Shown: positions 1-6,032 of the stretch, in pieces
Numbering within the stretch: the first letter of the stretch is position 1
Layout: each line of letters opens with the position of its first letter
Source of the DNA: a bacterium
Lineage (GTDB): Bacteria; Ratteibacteria; UBA8468
Reading direction: 5' to 3'
Assembly (NCBI GenBank): GCA_030672255.1
Contig: DAOVGU010000112.1
Coordinates: 1 to 6,720, forward strand
Length of the DNA stretch: 6,720 nt
The notes under the pieces: model-generated
Told to the model about the DNA's origin: nothing
Databases searched by the model: none
The model's input: only the letters and a program-made list of their open reading frames with translations
Program-made: the position numbers and the translations under genes

Positions 1-347
1 AGTTCACCCCGATAGATGAAGAGATGAAACTTTATATCGGAGATAGCCGGGATATTGTGGTTACCCAGCACAAGATGAAGGAAAAAAGGATAAATATCCG
101 GCGCAATTCCCATAACAAAATTATTCTTTATGATACCGATGAGATTATAAAAGTGAAGATGGAAAACTTTAAGGATAAAGATGCCATCCTTACCTTAATT
201 GAGCATATCCCTGGCCAATGGGAGATGAAGAAGAGCAGCCATAAGTTTGAAAAAGAGGACGCTAATACGATAAAGTTTAATATTTTAATACCGGCGCATA
301 AGAAGAAAACGCTTATCTTCAATTACCATAGGAGGAATGTCCGATGA
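1..347 (+). CDS. DUF4139 domain protein, C-terminal part only (5' cut by window edge)
   Basis: The reading frame is open to the left edge (first full codon at base 3, reading FTPIDEEMKLYIGDSRDI), so the ATG at 24 is an internal Met and not the start. The segment matches the C-termini of the two downstream proteins: a 'TPxDEExxLxxG-A/S-xDI' strand, then a stretch with 'IEHIPG-W', then a final 'T-I-F-I-P-A-K-F-Y' strand. This is the end of the DUF4139 beta-sandwich domain found in mucoidy-inhibitor-like proteins, whose biochemical role is not established. The protein is therefore the first of three tandem paralogs. Its stop overlaps the next start (ATGA), so the two are likely co-transcribed and translationally coupled. 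The N-terminus, including any signal peptide, is outside the window. Confidence 0.8.
   Translation, partial: FTPIDEEMKLYIGDSRDIVVTQHKMKEKRINIRRNSHNKIILYDTDEIIKVKMENFKDKDAILTLIEHIPGQWEMKKSSHKFEKEDANTIKFNILIPAHKKKTLIFNYHRRNVR
331..336 (+). promoter_or_regulatory. Shine-Dalgarno site for the second DUF4139 gene
   Basis: GGAGGA lies 7 bases before the ATG at 344, inside the end of the upstream gene. It is the strongest ribosome binding site in the window and supports the ATG at 344 as the start. Confidence 0.75.
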
Positions 348-1702
348 AGAGATTAAAGTATAAAATCGCTCTATCCTCATTATTTTTTATCTTTATCTGC
401 GATAGCATCCTTTTGGCCAAAGTAGATTTAGTAACCTTGCCGGAAAGGGCAAGAGTGCAACTAACTATTTATAATTCTGCTGATTTAACCTTAATCAAGG
501 AAGAGCGAATCCTTACCTTAAGGAAAGGAAGAAACAATCTTCAATTCTCCTGGGCAAATACCTTAATTGACCCTACCTCATTAGAACTTCTTCCCCTAAA
601 ACAAGCAGGTAAGATCGATGTATTAGACCTTACCTATCCTGCTCGAATCAAGGATTTAGGGCTATGGCATATCAGCTCTGGTATTTCCGGCGATGTCCCG
701 ATAGAGATAACCTTCTTTACCTCAGGAATCTCCTGGAGAGCATATTATTTGGCAACATTAAGCAAAGACGAAAAGATAATGAAGTTAAATGGATATGTGC
801 GGGTAAGTAATAATAGTGGGGAAGATTATAAAAATGCCCAGGTGCGTCTGATTGTAGGAAAGATTCATCTCTTAGATAGAATAGCTCAATTGGCAAGAAG
901 ATATCCTCCTTATGGAAGACCCGGGGTATATCCACCAGTATCAGGAATGAGGGAAGAATTAAAAGGCAAATATAGAATGGCTAAAAAGGCTCTGATATTA
1001 GACGAATCGGCGATGAAGCCCAAGGAGATTAAAAAGGAAGGGTTGTCCGAATACTTCCTCTACACCATAGAGGGAACGGAGAATATTCCCAATGGTTGGT
1101 CGAAAAGGCTTCCTTCTTTCCAGCAGGATAGTATTCCGGTGATTAATCTTTATCGGTATGAAGAGGAGCGTTATGGAAACCAAGTAATAAGACTCCTTTC
1201 CTTTGTTAATGATAAAAAGCATAATTTAGGGGAAGAGCCTCTTCCTGGAGGTCTGATTAAGGTCTTCCGAAAACTGGACAAGAAAAACCATCTCTCCTAT
1301 GTTGGGGCCGATAATACCAAGTATATCCCGATGGATGAGGAAGTAGAACTTAACTTAGGAAAGGCCAGAGAGATTATCGTTGAGCCAAAACTTATGGAAT
1401 ATAAGACCACCAATTACATCTTTCGTGGTCGTTATGGAGTTGTCTCGGGGAATATCTCTGGCTGGGATGAGGAGAAAACATATCGGATAAAGGTCTCTAA
1501 CCACCGTCCTCTTGCCGTAAAGGTGGAGATAAGAAGAAATTTTCCTCATCAATACTGGAAACTTACCAGGAAAGGGGAGTTTGGTAAATATGAAAAGGTA
1601 GACTTAGATACCGTAAAGTTTACCTTGGAACTTGCTCCTCATACCACAAAAGTCTTTACCTATGAATTAATCCTTCATCAAGGTGATAGACAGCAAAGAT
1701 AG
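344..1702 (+). CDS. Secreted DUF4139 domain-containing protein (452 aa)
   Basis: The protein begins with a signal peptide: basic MKRLKYK, a hydrophobic stretch (residues 8-24), and a probable cut after Ala25 (SILLA/K). Residues about 35-100 form a short beta-rich N-terminal region resembling DUF4140 ('LTIYNSADLTLIKEERIL'). From about residue 120 to the end is a DUF4139-like domain, opened by the diagnostic 'ITFFTSGISWRAYY' and 'LNGYVRVSNNSGEDYKNAQVRL' and closed by 'IPMDEEVELNLGKAREI' and a C-terminal beta strand. It is about 40 residues shorter than its downstream paralog because it lacks most of the segment between the N-terminal strands and DUF4139. There are no catalytic motifs or coiled coil; a structural or adhesive envelope role is only a guess. 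It overlaps the upstream paralog by ATGA and has a strong ribosome binding site. Confidence 0.82.
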   Translation: MKRLKYKIALSSLFFIFICDSILLAKVDLVTLPERARVQLTIYNSADLTLIKEERILTLRKGRNNLQFSWANTLIDPTSLELLPLKQAGKIDVLDLTYPARIKDLGLWHISSGISGDVPIEITFFTSGISWRAYYLATLSKDEKIMKLNGYVRVSNNSGEDYKNAQVRLIVGKIHLLDRIAQLARRYPPYGRPGVYPPVSGMREELKGKYRMAKKALILDESAMKPKEIKKEGLSEYFLYTIEGTENIPNGWSKRLPSFQQDSIPVINLYRYEEERYGNQVIRLLSFVNDKKHNLGEEPLPGGLIKVFRKLDKKNHLSYVGADNTKYIPMDEEVELNLGKAREIIVEPKLMEYKTTNYIFRGRYGVVSGNISGWDEEKTYRIKVSNHRPLAVKVEIRRNFPHQYWKLTRKGEFGKYEKVDLDTVKFTLELAPHTTKVFTYELILHQGDRQQR

Positions 1703-1709
1703 AAAAAAG

Positions 1710-1759
1710 GTAGGGGTCGGATTTATCCGACCCGCGGGCTTGATCAATCAAGCCCCTAC
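1710..1759. repeat. 50-bp double-hairpin palindromic repeat (REP/MITE-like)
   Basis: The ends are the inverted repeat GTAGGGG (1710-1716) and CCCCTAC (1753-1759). Inside are two perfect 9-bp hairpins: 1714-1722 with 1725-1733 (loop TT), and 1736-1744 with 1747-1755 (loop CA). The four G and four C bases can pair either with each other or inside the two hairpins, so the element can fold as two stems or as one long cruciform. It fills most of the gap between two DUF4139 genes. There is no T-run after it, so it is not a standard terminator. It shares layout with the element at 5569-5622. Confidence 0.8.
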
Positions 1760-1786
1760 AATAGGAAATTGTTATATCATAAAATT

Positions 1787-3265
1787 ATGAAAAAAATAAT
1801 TCTGTGTTTGGGAATAGTGGTTTTATTAAGTAGTTTTGTCTTGGCTGAAGAGCCACGGCAGAAGGAAATTTCCTTAACCATCTATAACCAGAACTTTGGT
1901 CTGGTGAAGGATATTCGCTATCTTAGCTTAAAGAAAGGTTTAAATATTATCAGGTTTGTTGATGTTGCGCGAGAGATTGATGCAACAAGCGTCTCCTTCA
2001 AATCCTTAAGGGCTCCAGAAAGTTGTATCATCCAGGAACAGAACTTTGAGTATGATTTAATCAGCAGGAATAAACTCTTAGAGAAATACCTTGATCAAGA
2101 AATTATATTGGAGAGAACAAAGGGAACTACCGAGGAGACCTATGATAAGTGGGCTACCTTAGGTAAAGGTTCCCGACAACGCAAGGAAGTAACTCCCAAG
2201 ATAAAAAGAGTTAAAGCAATTCTGCTTTCCACCAAGGGTGGAATGGTGGTTAAAATTGGGGATGAGATATATCTTAATCCTCTCGGAAGGGTAATCCTGC
2301 CTGCTCTACCGGAAGGCTTAATCACAAAACCCACTCTCCTCTGGGAACTGCTTAATGAGAAACCCGGAATACACACCGTTGAGGTTACCTATCTGACCAA
2401 TGGCATCAACTGGAAGGCTGACTATGTTAGCATCGTGGATAAGGATGACAAGAAAATCGATTTGAATGGCTGGGTGACAATCGATAATAAATCGGGAGCA
2501 ACATATAAAAATGCGGGGTTAAAGTTGATTGCCGGGGATGTCCATCGGGTTAAAGAGAGACCAAAGTGGGAAAGGGGGATAATGGCTCCTGGTAGAGCAA
2601 AACAAGGAATTGCTGCCCCTCAATTTAAGGAAAAAGCTTTCTTTGAATATCATCTCTATACCTTACAGAGGAAGACAACCCTAAAGGATAATCAAACCAA
2701 ACAGCTCTCGCTCTTTACCGCAACCAATATTCCTACAAAGAAGCTCTTTACCTATGATGGGGCCATTTATCGGGGAGTCTGGCGCTCTTCGGAGAAGGAG
2801 CCTTGCAATAAGAAGGTAGCCGTTTCTTTGGAATTTAAGAATGAAAAGAAATGCGGTCTGGGCATTCCCCTGCCTAAGGGTAAGGTCAGAGTTTATAAGA
2901 AGGATGTTGATGGCTCCCTGGAATTTATTGGAGAGGATGAAATTGACCATACGCCAAAGGATGAAAAGGTAAAGCTGTTTCTGGGAAATGCCTTTGATAT
3001 TGTTGGGGGAAGGAAATGCACCGAGCATAAGAAGATTTCTTCAAGGGTTTACCAGAATTCCTATGAGATTACCCTTTCCAACCGTAAAAAAGAGGATGTT
3101 AAGGTGATTGTGATTGAGCATCCCCCTGATTTAATCAGGGGCTGGCAGATATTATCCGAGAGTCAACCCCATACCAAAAAGGATGCCTTTACCATTGAAT
3201 ACCAGGTTAAAGTTCCCAAGGATGGAAAAGCTATGGTTACCTATACCGCCCTTTATAAAATGTAG
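1787..3265 (+). CDS. Secreted DUF4139 domain-containing protein (492 aa)
   Basis: I chose the ATG at 1787 because it begins a clean signal peptide (MKKIILCLGIVVLLSSFVLA, probable cut after Ala20). A TTG at 1769 would add six polar residues ahead of it and has no better ribosome site; no strong Shine-Dalgarno precedes either start. Residues about 26-75 form the DUF4140-like N-terminal strands ('ISLTIYNQNFGLVKD'). Residues about 90-185 carry the segment typical of fuller family members ('KLLEKYLDQEIILER', then 'AILLSTKGGMVVKIGDEIY'). The DUF4139-like domain runs from about 195 to the end ('VEVTYLTNGINWKADYV', 'LNGWVTIDNKSGATYKNAGLKL', 'TPKDEKVKLFLGNAFDI'). It is the most complete of the three tandem paralogs. 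Export to the periplasm or cell surface is inferred; function is unknown. It converges on rnfB across the repeat at 3275-3437. Confidence 0.83.
   Translation: MKKIILCLGIVVLLSSFVLAEEPRQKEISLTIYNQNFGLVKDIRYLSLKKGLNIIRFVDVAREIDATSVSFKSLRAPESCIIQEQNFEYDLISRNKLLEKYLDQEIILERTKGTTEETYDKWATLGKGSRQRKEVTPKIKRVKAILLSTKGGMVVKIGDEIYLNPLGRVILPALPEGLITKPTLLWELLNEKPGIHTVEVTYLTNGINWKADYVSIVDKDDKKIDLNGWVTIDNKSGATYKNAGLKLIAGDVHRVKERPKWERGIMAPGRAKQGIAAPQFKEKAFFEYHLYTLQRKTTLKDNQTKQLSLFTATNIPTKKLFTYDGAIYRGVWRSSEKEPCNKKVAVSLEFKNEKKCGLGIPLPKGKVRVYKKDVDGSLEFIGEDEIDHTPKDEKVKLFLGNAFDIVGGRKCTEHKKISSRVYQNSYEITLSNRKKEDVKVIVIEHPPDLIRGWQILSESQPHTKKDAFTIEYQVKVPKDGKAMVTYTALYKM
3123..3141. repeat. 19-nt perfect palindrome inside the third DUF4139 gene
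   Basis: CCCCTGATTTAATCAGGGG pairs arm to arm around a single central T; as a hairpin it has 8 paired bases and a TTA loop. It codes for part of 'HPPDLIRGW', a spot where the first paralog has the shorter 'HIPGQW'. Its GC-rich arms around an ATTTA-like core resemble the intergenic hairpins at 1714-1733 and 5607-5622. Confidence 0.5.
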
Positions 3266-3274
3266 TATTGTTGC

Positions 3275-3437
3275 TGTCATTGCGAGGTCGCCACAGGCGA
3301 CCGTGGCAATCCGACATAGTCGTTGCGAGCTGGCCTTTGGCAAGCGTGGCAATCCCTAACTTCATTGAAGATAGAGATTCTTCGGCTACGCCTCAGAATG
3401 ACTTCGTCAGATTGCTTCGCTAATGCTCGCAATGACA
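3275..3437. repeat. 163-bp composite inverted-repeat element with four hairpin modules
   Basis: The ends are perfect 12-bp inverted repeats: TGTCATTGCGAG (3275-3286) and CTCGCAATGACA (3426-3437). Between them are four hairpin modules. Modules 1 (3279-3312) and 2 (3322-3355) both begin TTGCGAG-like and end CGTGGCAATCC, with different but self-complementary centres (GGTCGCC/GGCGACC in module 1). Modules 3 (3375-3402) and 4 (3409-3436) are both 28 nt, start AGATT and end AATGAC. This type of non-coding repeat is common in many bacterial genomes and is often wrongly called as a small protein. It fills the gap between the convergent DUF4139 and rnfB genes and could slow or end transcription from either side, though no T-run is present. 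Confidence 0.85.
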
Positions 3438-3448
3438 TTTCTGTGTAA

Positions 3449-4231
3449 TCAGTTACTTTTAATTATTCCTTTTGGACAGGCCTCAGCGCATTTTCCGCAG
3501 TTGTTGCATTTTTCCGGGTCAATCTTTGCCAAGGAATTTTCTATGGTAATTGCATCCTGCTCACAGACCTTAATACATTTCTGACAGCCAATACAGCCCA
3601 CCGAGCAATTTCTGGCGGTAGTTGCTCCTTTGTCTTCAGAACCGCAAGCAACAAAGAATTTCTGGCTGGCCGGGAATAGCTTTATCAATCCTTTCGGACA
3701 GGCATCCACGCACTTACCACAGCCTTTGCATTTTTCCGAATCGATGACCGGAAGGAAATTTTCATTTATTTCTATCGCCTCAAAGGGACAGGCATCAATA
3801 CAGCTGCCAAACCCTAAACATCCATATTTACAGAGCAGATTGCCTCCCGCGACCAGCATCGCCGCCTGACAATCTTTAATACCGAAATAGTGAAAACTTT
3901 CTTTGGCATTTTTCTTTCCTCCCGCACAGAGAAGGCGGGCGACCTTTCTTTCCTTTATTTTTGCCTCTTTTCCCAGGAGCTGAGCAATCTTTTCAATTAC
4001 CTCTGGCTCAGTTGCCGGACAGAGATCTAGTCCTACCTTTCCTTTAACGATCGCTTCCGCTAAAAGATTACATTTTCCATAACCACAGGTACCACAATTT
4101 GCTCCGGGTAAAAGATTAGTAACCTTTTCTACTAAAGGGTTTATCTCTATCTTTAATCTCTGGTGGGCAAGGGTCAAAAGGGCCCCAAAAATTAGACCCA
4201 AAGTTCCCAGGATAAGAAGAGAGGCAATCAT
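3449..4231 (-). CDS. rnfB: RnfB, polyferredoxin subunit of the Rnf electron transport complex
   Basis: RnfB is the ferredoxin-facing subunit of the Rnf complex, which couples electron flow between ferredoxin and NAD to Na+ or H+ pumping across the membrane. The 260-residue protein shows one N-terminal membrane anchor (residues 1-23). Next comes the RnfB-specific cluster domain with Cys46, 49, 54 and 71. Ferredoxin-type sets follow: Cys134/138/144/148 (CKYGCLGFGSCIDACP), 168/171/174/178 (CKGCGKCVDACP), 213/216/219/223 (with an extra Cys209) and 242/245/248/252 (CNNCGKCAEACP). That is room for about five [4Fe-4S] clusters, as in RnfB of anaerobes. The start ATG overlaps the rnfA stop (ATGA), so it is the last gene of an EAB run. 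Identification is very secure. Confidence 0.96.
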   Translation of the reverse strand: MIASLLILGTLGLIFGALLTLAHQRLKIEINPLVEKVTNLLPGANCGTCGYGKCNLLAEAIVKGKVGLDLCPATEPEVIEKIAQLLGKEAKIKERKVARLLCAGGKKNAKESFHYFGIKDCQAAMLVAGGNLLCKYGCLGFGSCIDACPFEAIEINENFLPVIDSEKCKGCGKCVDACPKGLIKLFPASQKFFVACGSEDKGATTARNCSVGCIGCQKCIKVCEQDAITIENSLAKIDPEKCNNCGKCAEACPKGIIKSN

Positions 4232-4821
4232 AATCTAAACAACCCTTTGAATCCCAAAAAGGCAAGGGACATCAAACTGGCGGTAAGGAAGGCAATTGGA
4301 ACACCCTTAAATGCTTTGGGAATAGGGGAGAAAATAATTCTTTCCCGGATGCTGGCGAAAAGAACAATTGCCAGAAGATAACCGAGAGAGACACCAAGAG
4401 CATAGATCAGATTCTGCAGGAAGCTTAAATGATAGTCAATTCCTAAAAAGGCAGCAGCCAGAATTGCGCAGTTGGTAGTAACAAGAGGCAGATAAATCCC
4501 TAAAGCCTGATAAAGATTGGTATTGTATTTTTTGGTGAAGCGCTCCACTAACTGGACAAGCGTGGCAATAACCAAAATGAAGGAGACGGTACGCAGATAT
4601 TGTAAATGGAAGGGGATAAGTAAGAAATTATAGATGAGCCAGGTTATCGAGGAAGACATCACCATCACAGAGGTCACCGCAGCCCCCATTCCTAAGGAGG
4701 ATTCTATTCTTTGTGAGATGCCAAAGAAGGAGCAAAGCCCAATGAAGCGGATTAAAAGGATATTATTAACTAAAAGAGCAGAGAGGAAGATAAGAAATAT
4801 ATTAAGGTTATTGCTAATCAT
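4228..4821 (-). CDS. rnfA: RnfA, integral membrane subunit of the Rnf complex
   Basis: This 197-residue hydrophobic protein of the RnfA/RnfE/NqrD/NqrE family has the usual length and about six membrane helices. Diagnostic segments are 'NNILLIRFIGLCSFFG' near the N-terminus and 'LGIYLPLVTTNCAILA' in the middle. Cys30 and Cys118 are the conserved residues that, with the matching pair in RnfE, are known to hold an iron-sulfur centre between the two subunits in this family. It forms part of the membrane path for electrons and ions. The start has no Shine-Dalgarno (AT-only leader before ATG) but overlaps the rnfE stop by 4 bases, so translation probably depends on coupling. Confidence 0.96.
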   Translation of the reverse strand: MISNNLNIFLIFLSALLVNNILLIRFIGLCSFFGISQRIESSLGMGAAVTSVMVMSSSITWLIYNFLLIPFHLQYLRTVSFILVIATLVQLVERFTKKYNTNLYQALGIYLPLVTTNCAILAAAFLGIDYHLSFLQNLIYALGVSLGYLLAIVLFASIRERIIFSPIPKAFKGVPIAFLTASLMSLAFLGFKGLFRL

Positions 4822-5408
4822 TTTTTAATTAATTTATTCTGCAAAGCAATCAGAAATGCCATAATCAGAAATGCCCCGGGAGGAAGAATCATAATGATAA
4901 AGGGCTGATAATTTTCTGGCATAACCATTTTGCCAAAAATGGTGCCTGCACCTAAAAACTCCCTGATCAAAGCAATAAGAACAATAGTAATGGTAAAGCT
5001 GGCTCCCATTCCTATGGCGTCAGCCAGAGAAAGAAAAACATTGTTTTTGTAAGCGAATGCTTCTGCTCTTCCCAGAACGATGCAGTTAACCACAATAAGA
5101 GGGATAAAGACCCCTAAATTCCGATGTAGCTGAGGGCTATAGCCGGCCACTAAATAGTCGGTAATCGTAACAAAGGTAGCGATGACAACAATAAAGACGG
5201 GAATACGAACGTGATGGGGAGTAAATTTTCGCAAAGAGGAGATGATGATATTGGAAAAAAAGAGGACAAAACTGAAAGCAATCCCCATACACAGCGCATC
5301 CCTTGTCGAGGTGGAGACGGCTAAAACCGGACAAAGCCCTAAAAGTAATACTAAGATTGGATTTTCTAAAAATAGCCCTTTAGCAAAAACATCAATCCCC
5401 TTTTTCAT
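4818..5408 (-). CDS. rnfE: RnfE, integral membrane subunit of the Rnf complex
   Basis: This is a 196-residue membrane protein paralogous to RnfA, with about six helices. It has the RnfE signature 'GLFLENPILVLLLGLCPVLAVSTS', then 'RIPVFIVVIATFVTITDYL' and 'LGVFIPLIVVNCIVLGRAEAFA'. Cys26 and Cys109 are the family's iron-sulfur ligands shared with RnfA. I chose the ATG at 5408 over an in-frame TTG at 5444 for two reasons. It matches the usual short N-terminus of RnfE, and the TTG-to-ATG stretch is taken up by a near-perfect promoter. It is the first gene of the run here; rnfC, rnfD and rnfG, its usual upstream neighbours in anaerobes, are absent. If the longer start is used, 12 residues (SRNIEDSIITT-like) are added. 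Confidence 0.95.
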   Translation of the reverse strand: MKKGIDVFAKGLFLENPILVLLLGLCPVLAVSTSTRDALCMGIAFSFVLFFSNIIISSLRKFTPHHVRIPVFIVVIATFVTITDYLVAGYSPQLHRNLGVFIPLIVVNCIVLGRAEAFAYKNNVFLSLADAIGMGASFTITIVLIALIREFLGAGTIFGKMVMPENYQPFIIMILPPGAFLIMAFLIALQNKLIKK

Positions 5409-5415
5409 TGTGGTT

Positions 5416-5444
5416 ATTATACTATCTTCAATATTTCTTGACAA
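5416..5444 (-). promoter_or_regulatory. Sigma-70-type promoter for rnfEAB
   Basis: Read on the minus strand: -35 TTGTCA (5444-5439), a 17-base spacer, and a perfect -10 TATAAT (5421-5416). Transcription would start about 7 bases later, at 5410-5408, right at the rnfE ATG. No Shine-Dalgarno lies between the -10 box and the ATG, so the message would be leaderless or nearly so. The -35 overlaps that of the plus-strand promoter. Confidence 0.65.
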
Positions 5445-5466
5445 ACGAAAAAGAGAAGATTATAGT
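5438..5466 (+). promoter_or_regulatory. Divergent sigma-70-type promoter toward the right-hand genes
   Basis: A perfect -35 TTGACA (5438-5443), a 17-base spacer, and -10 TATAGT (5461-5466), one mismatch from consensus. A start near 5473 would give a transcript running through the hairpin repeat at 5569-5622 into the URO-D fragment and the oxidoreductase gene. Its -35 shares five bases with the minus-strand -35. Confidence 0.55.
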
Positions 5467-5568
5467 TTAATTAGTTAACATTAATGGAAGGGTGAATTTA
5501 GAATACATCTGGACCTGTTATTGGTATTCTTTTCAGAAATAAATTTTCGTATGGAATTTCAAAGTTTA

Positions 5569-5622
5569 GCTCGATAAATCGAGCAACTACAAGAGAATTT
5601 GTAGTTGCCTCATTTATGAGGC
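5569..5622. repeat. 54-bp three-hairpin palindromic repeat
   Basis: Three perfect hairpins are tiled end to end and share their GC ends: GCTCGAT/ATCGAGC (5569-5584, loop AA), GCAACTACAA/TTGTAGTTGC (5583-5608, loop GAGAAT), and GCCTCAT/ATGAGGC (5607-5622, loop TT). The outer two differ in sequence but each keeps full pairing, which indicates structure under constraint. The element overlaps the first in-frame ATG (5616) of the URO-D-like fragment. The arms share the pattern GTAG + 3 bases + hairpin with ATTTAT core with the element at 1710-1759. Confidence 0.8.
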
Positions 5623-6032
5623 TTTGTTCTAATGTTTACCAGAGAAGATTTAAAGAGACATTGCAAGGAAGCAGACCAAGAATTAAGGAGCATCTTAAAA
5701 AATTTGAAGAATGGAGAAAAATAGCCTTAAAGAAAAAATCTATATTTCCTGTTCAAAAAGAAACTTTTGTGGGTATTCATCCTCCTTTATCCGCTGCCTG
5801 CGCCATTATGAGCCCAACAACAGTTTATACCCTAATTGGTACTAAGCCAGATATTATCAAAATCCTTTTTGATAAAATGTTGAAAGCTTATTTTAAGTTA
5901 ATGGACTATCGAGAAAAGCTAACGGGAGAGAAGATTGAAAGTATTGGCCTGGCTAATGATAATTCTGCCTTTATTTCCAATAAAATGTACGTTGAGCAGG
6001 TTTTGTCTTTGAGAGGAGAGGAAAATGATTAA
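5616..6032 (+). pseudogene. Uroporphyrinogen-decarboxylase-family fragment (central part only)
   Basis: The frame encodes 138 residues from the ATG at 5616. Residues about 28-130 resemble the middle of URO-D-superfamily proteins: 'FEEWRKIALKKK', then 'GIHPPLSAA', then 'LIGTKPDIIKILFDKML', then 'IESIGLANDNSAFISNKMYVEQVL', where the family has an Asp-rich strand followed by 'S-P-x-x-Y-x-E-F-V-L-P'. Family members are about 330-400 residues, so roughly the first 100 and last 130 residues are missing. The C-terminal break is abrupt: after 'EQVL' come only eight residues before TAA. The only early ATG lies in a repeat hairpin, has no Shine-Dalgarno, and the frame stays open upstream to 5502 with no family-like sequence. 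I infer a deletion remnant rather than a working enzyme; the members in such clusters are usually cobalamin/methyl-transfer-like or sugar-cluster proteins, not heme enzymes. The family call is from motif memory and moderately sure. Confidence 0.5.
6014..6018 (+). promoter_or_regulatory. Shine-Dalgarno site for the Gfo/Idh/MocA gene
   Basis: AGGAG, within the purine-rich run GGAGAGGAAA, lies 6 bases before the ATG at 6025 and inside the end of the URO-D-like fragment. It fixes the start of the oxidoreductase gene. Confidence 0.65.

Noticed and set aside
1703..1786. Double hairpin as an intrinsic terminator between DUF4139 genes
   Set aside because: No T-run follows either stem on the plus strand, and outer inverted ends show it is a repeat element.
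1769..1786. TTG start for the third DUF4139 gene
   Set aside because: It would place polar residues before a clean signal peptide that starts at the ATG at 1787.
3152..3352. Minus-strand frame of 66 codons over the end of the DUF4139 gene and the repeat
   Set aside because: Its first part is translated from the palindromic repeat (a typical false protein) and the rest is antisense to a well-supported gene.
3275..3437. Possible CRISPR array because of repeated units
   Set aside because: Only two pairs of imperfect, self-complementary modules; no regular repeat-spacer spacing and no cas genes.
3630..3869. Plus-strand frame of 79 codons antisense to rnfB
   Set aside because: It mirrors the conserved cysteine motifs of RnfB and has no recognisable features of its own.
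4923..4942. 8-bp inverted repeat (ACCATTTT/AAAATGGT) inside rnfE
   Set aside because: It is AT-rich, short, lies in a normal-looking coding segment, and is likely chance.
5484..5542. Short ATG/GTG frames just after the plus-strand promoter as a leader peptide
   Set aside because: The ATG frame stops after three codons and the GTG frame after 16, with no well-placed ribosome site or attenuator-like codon run.
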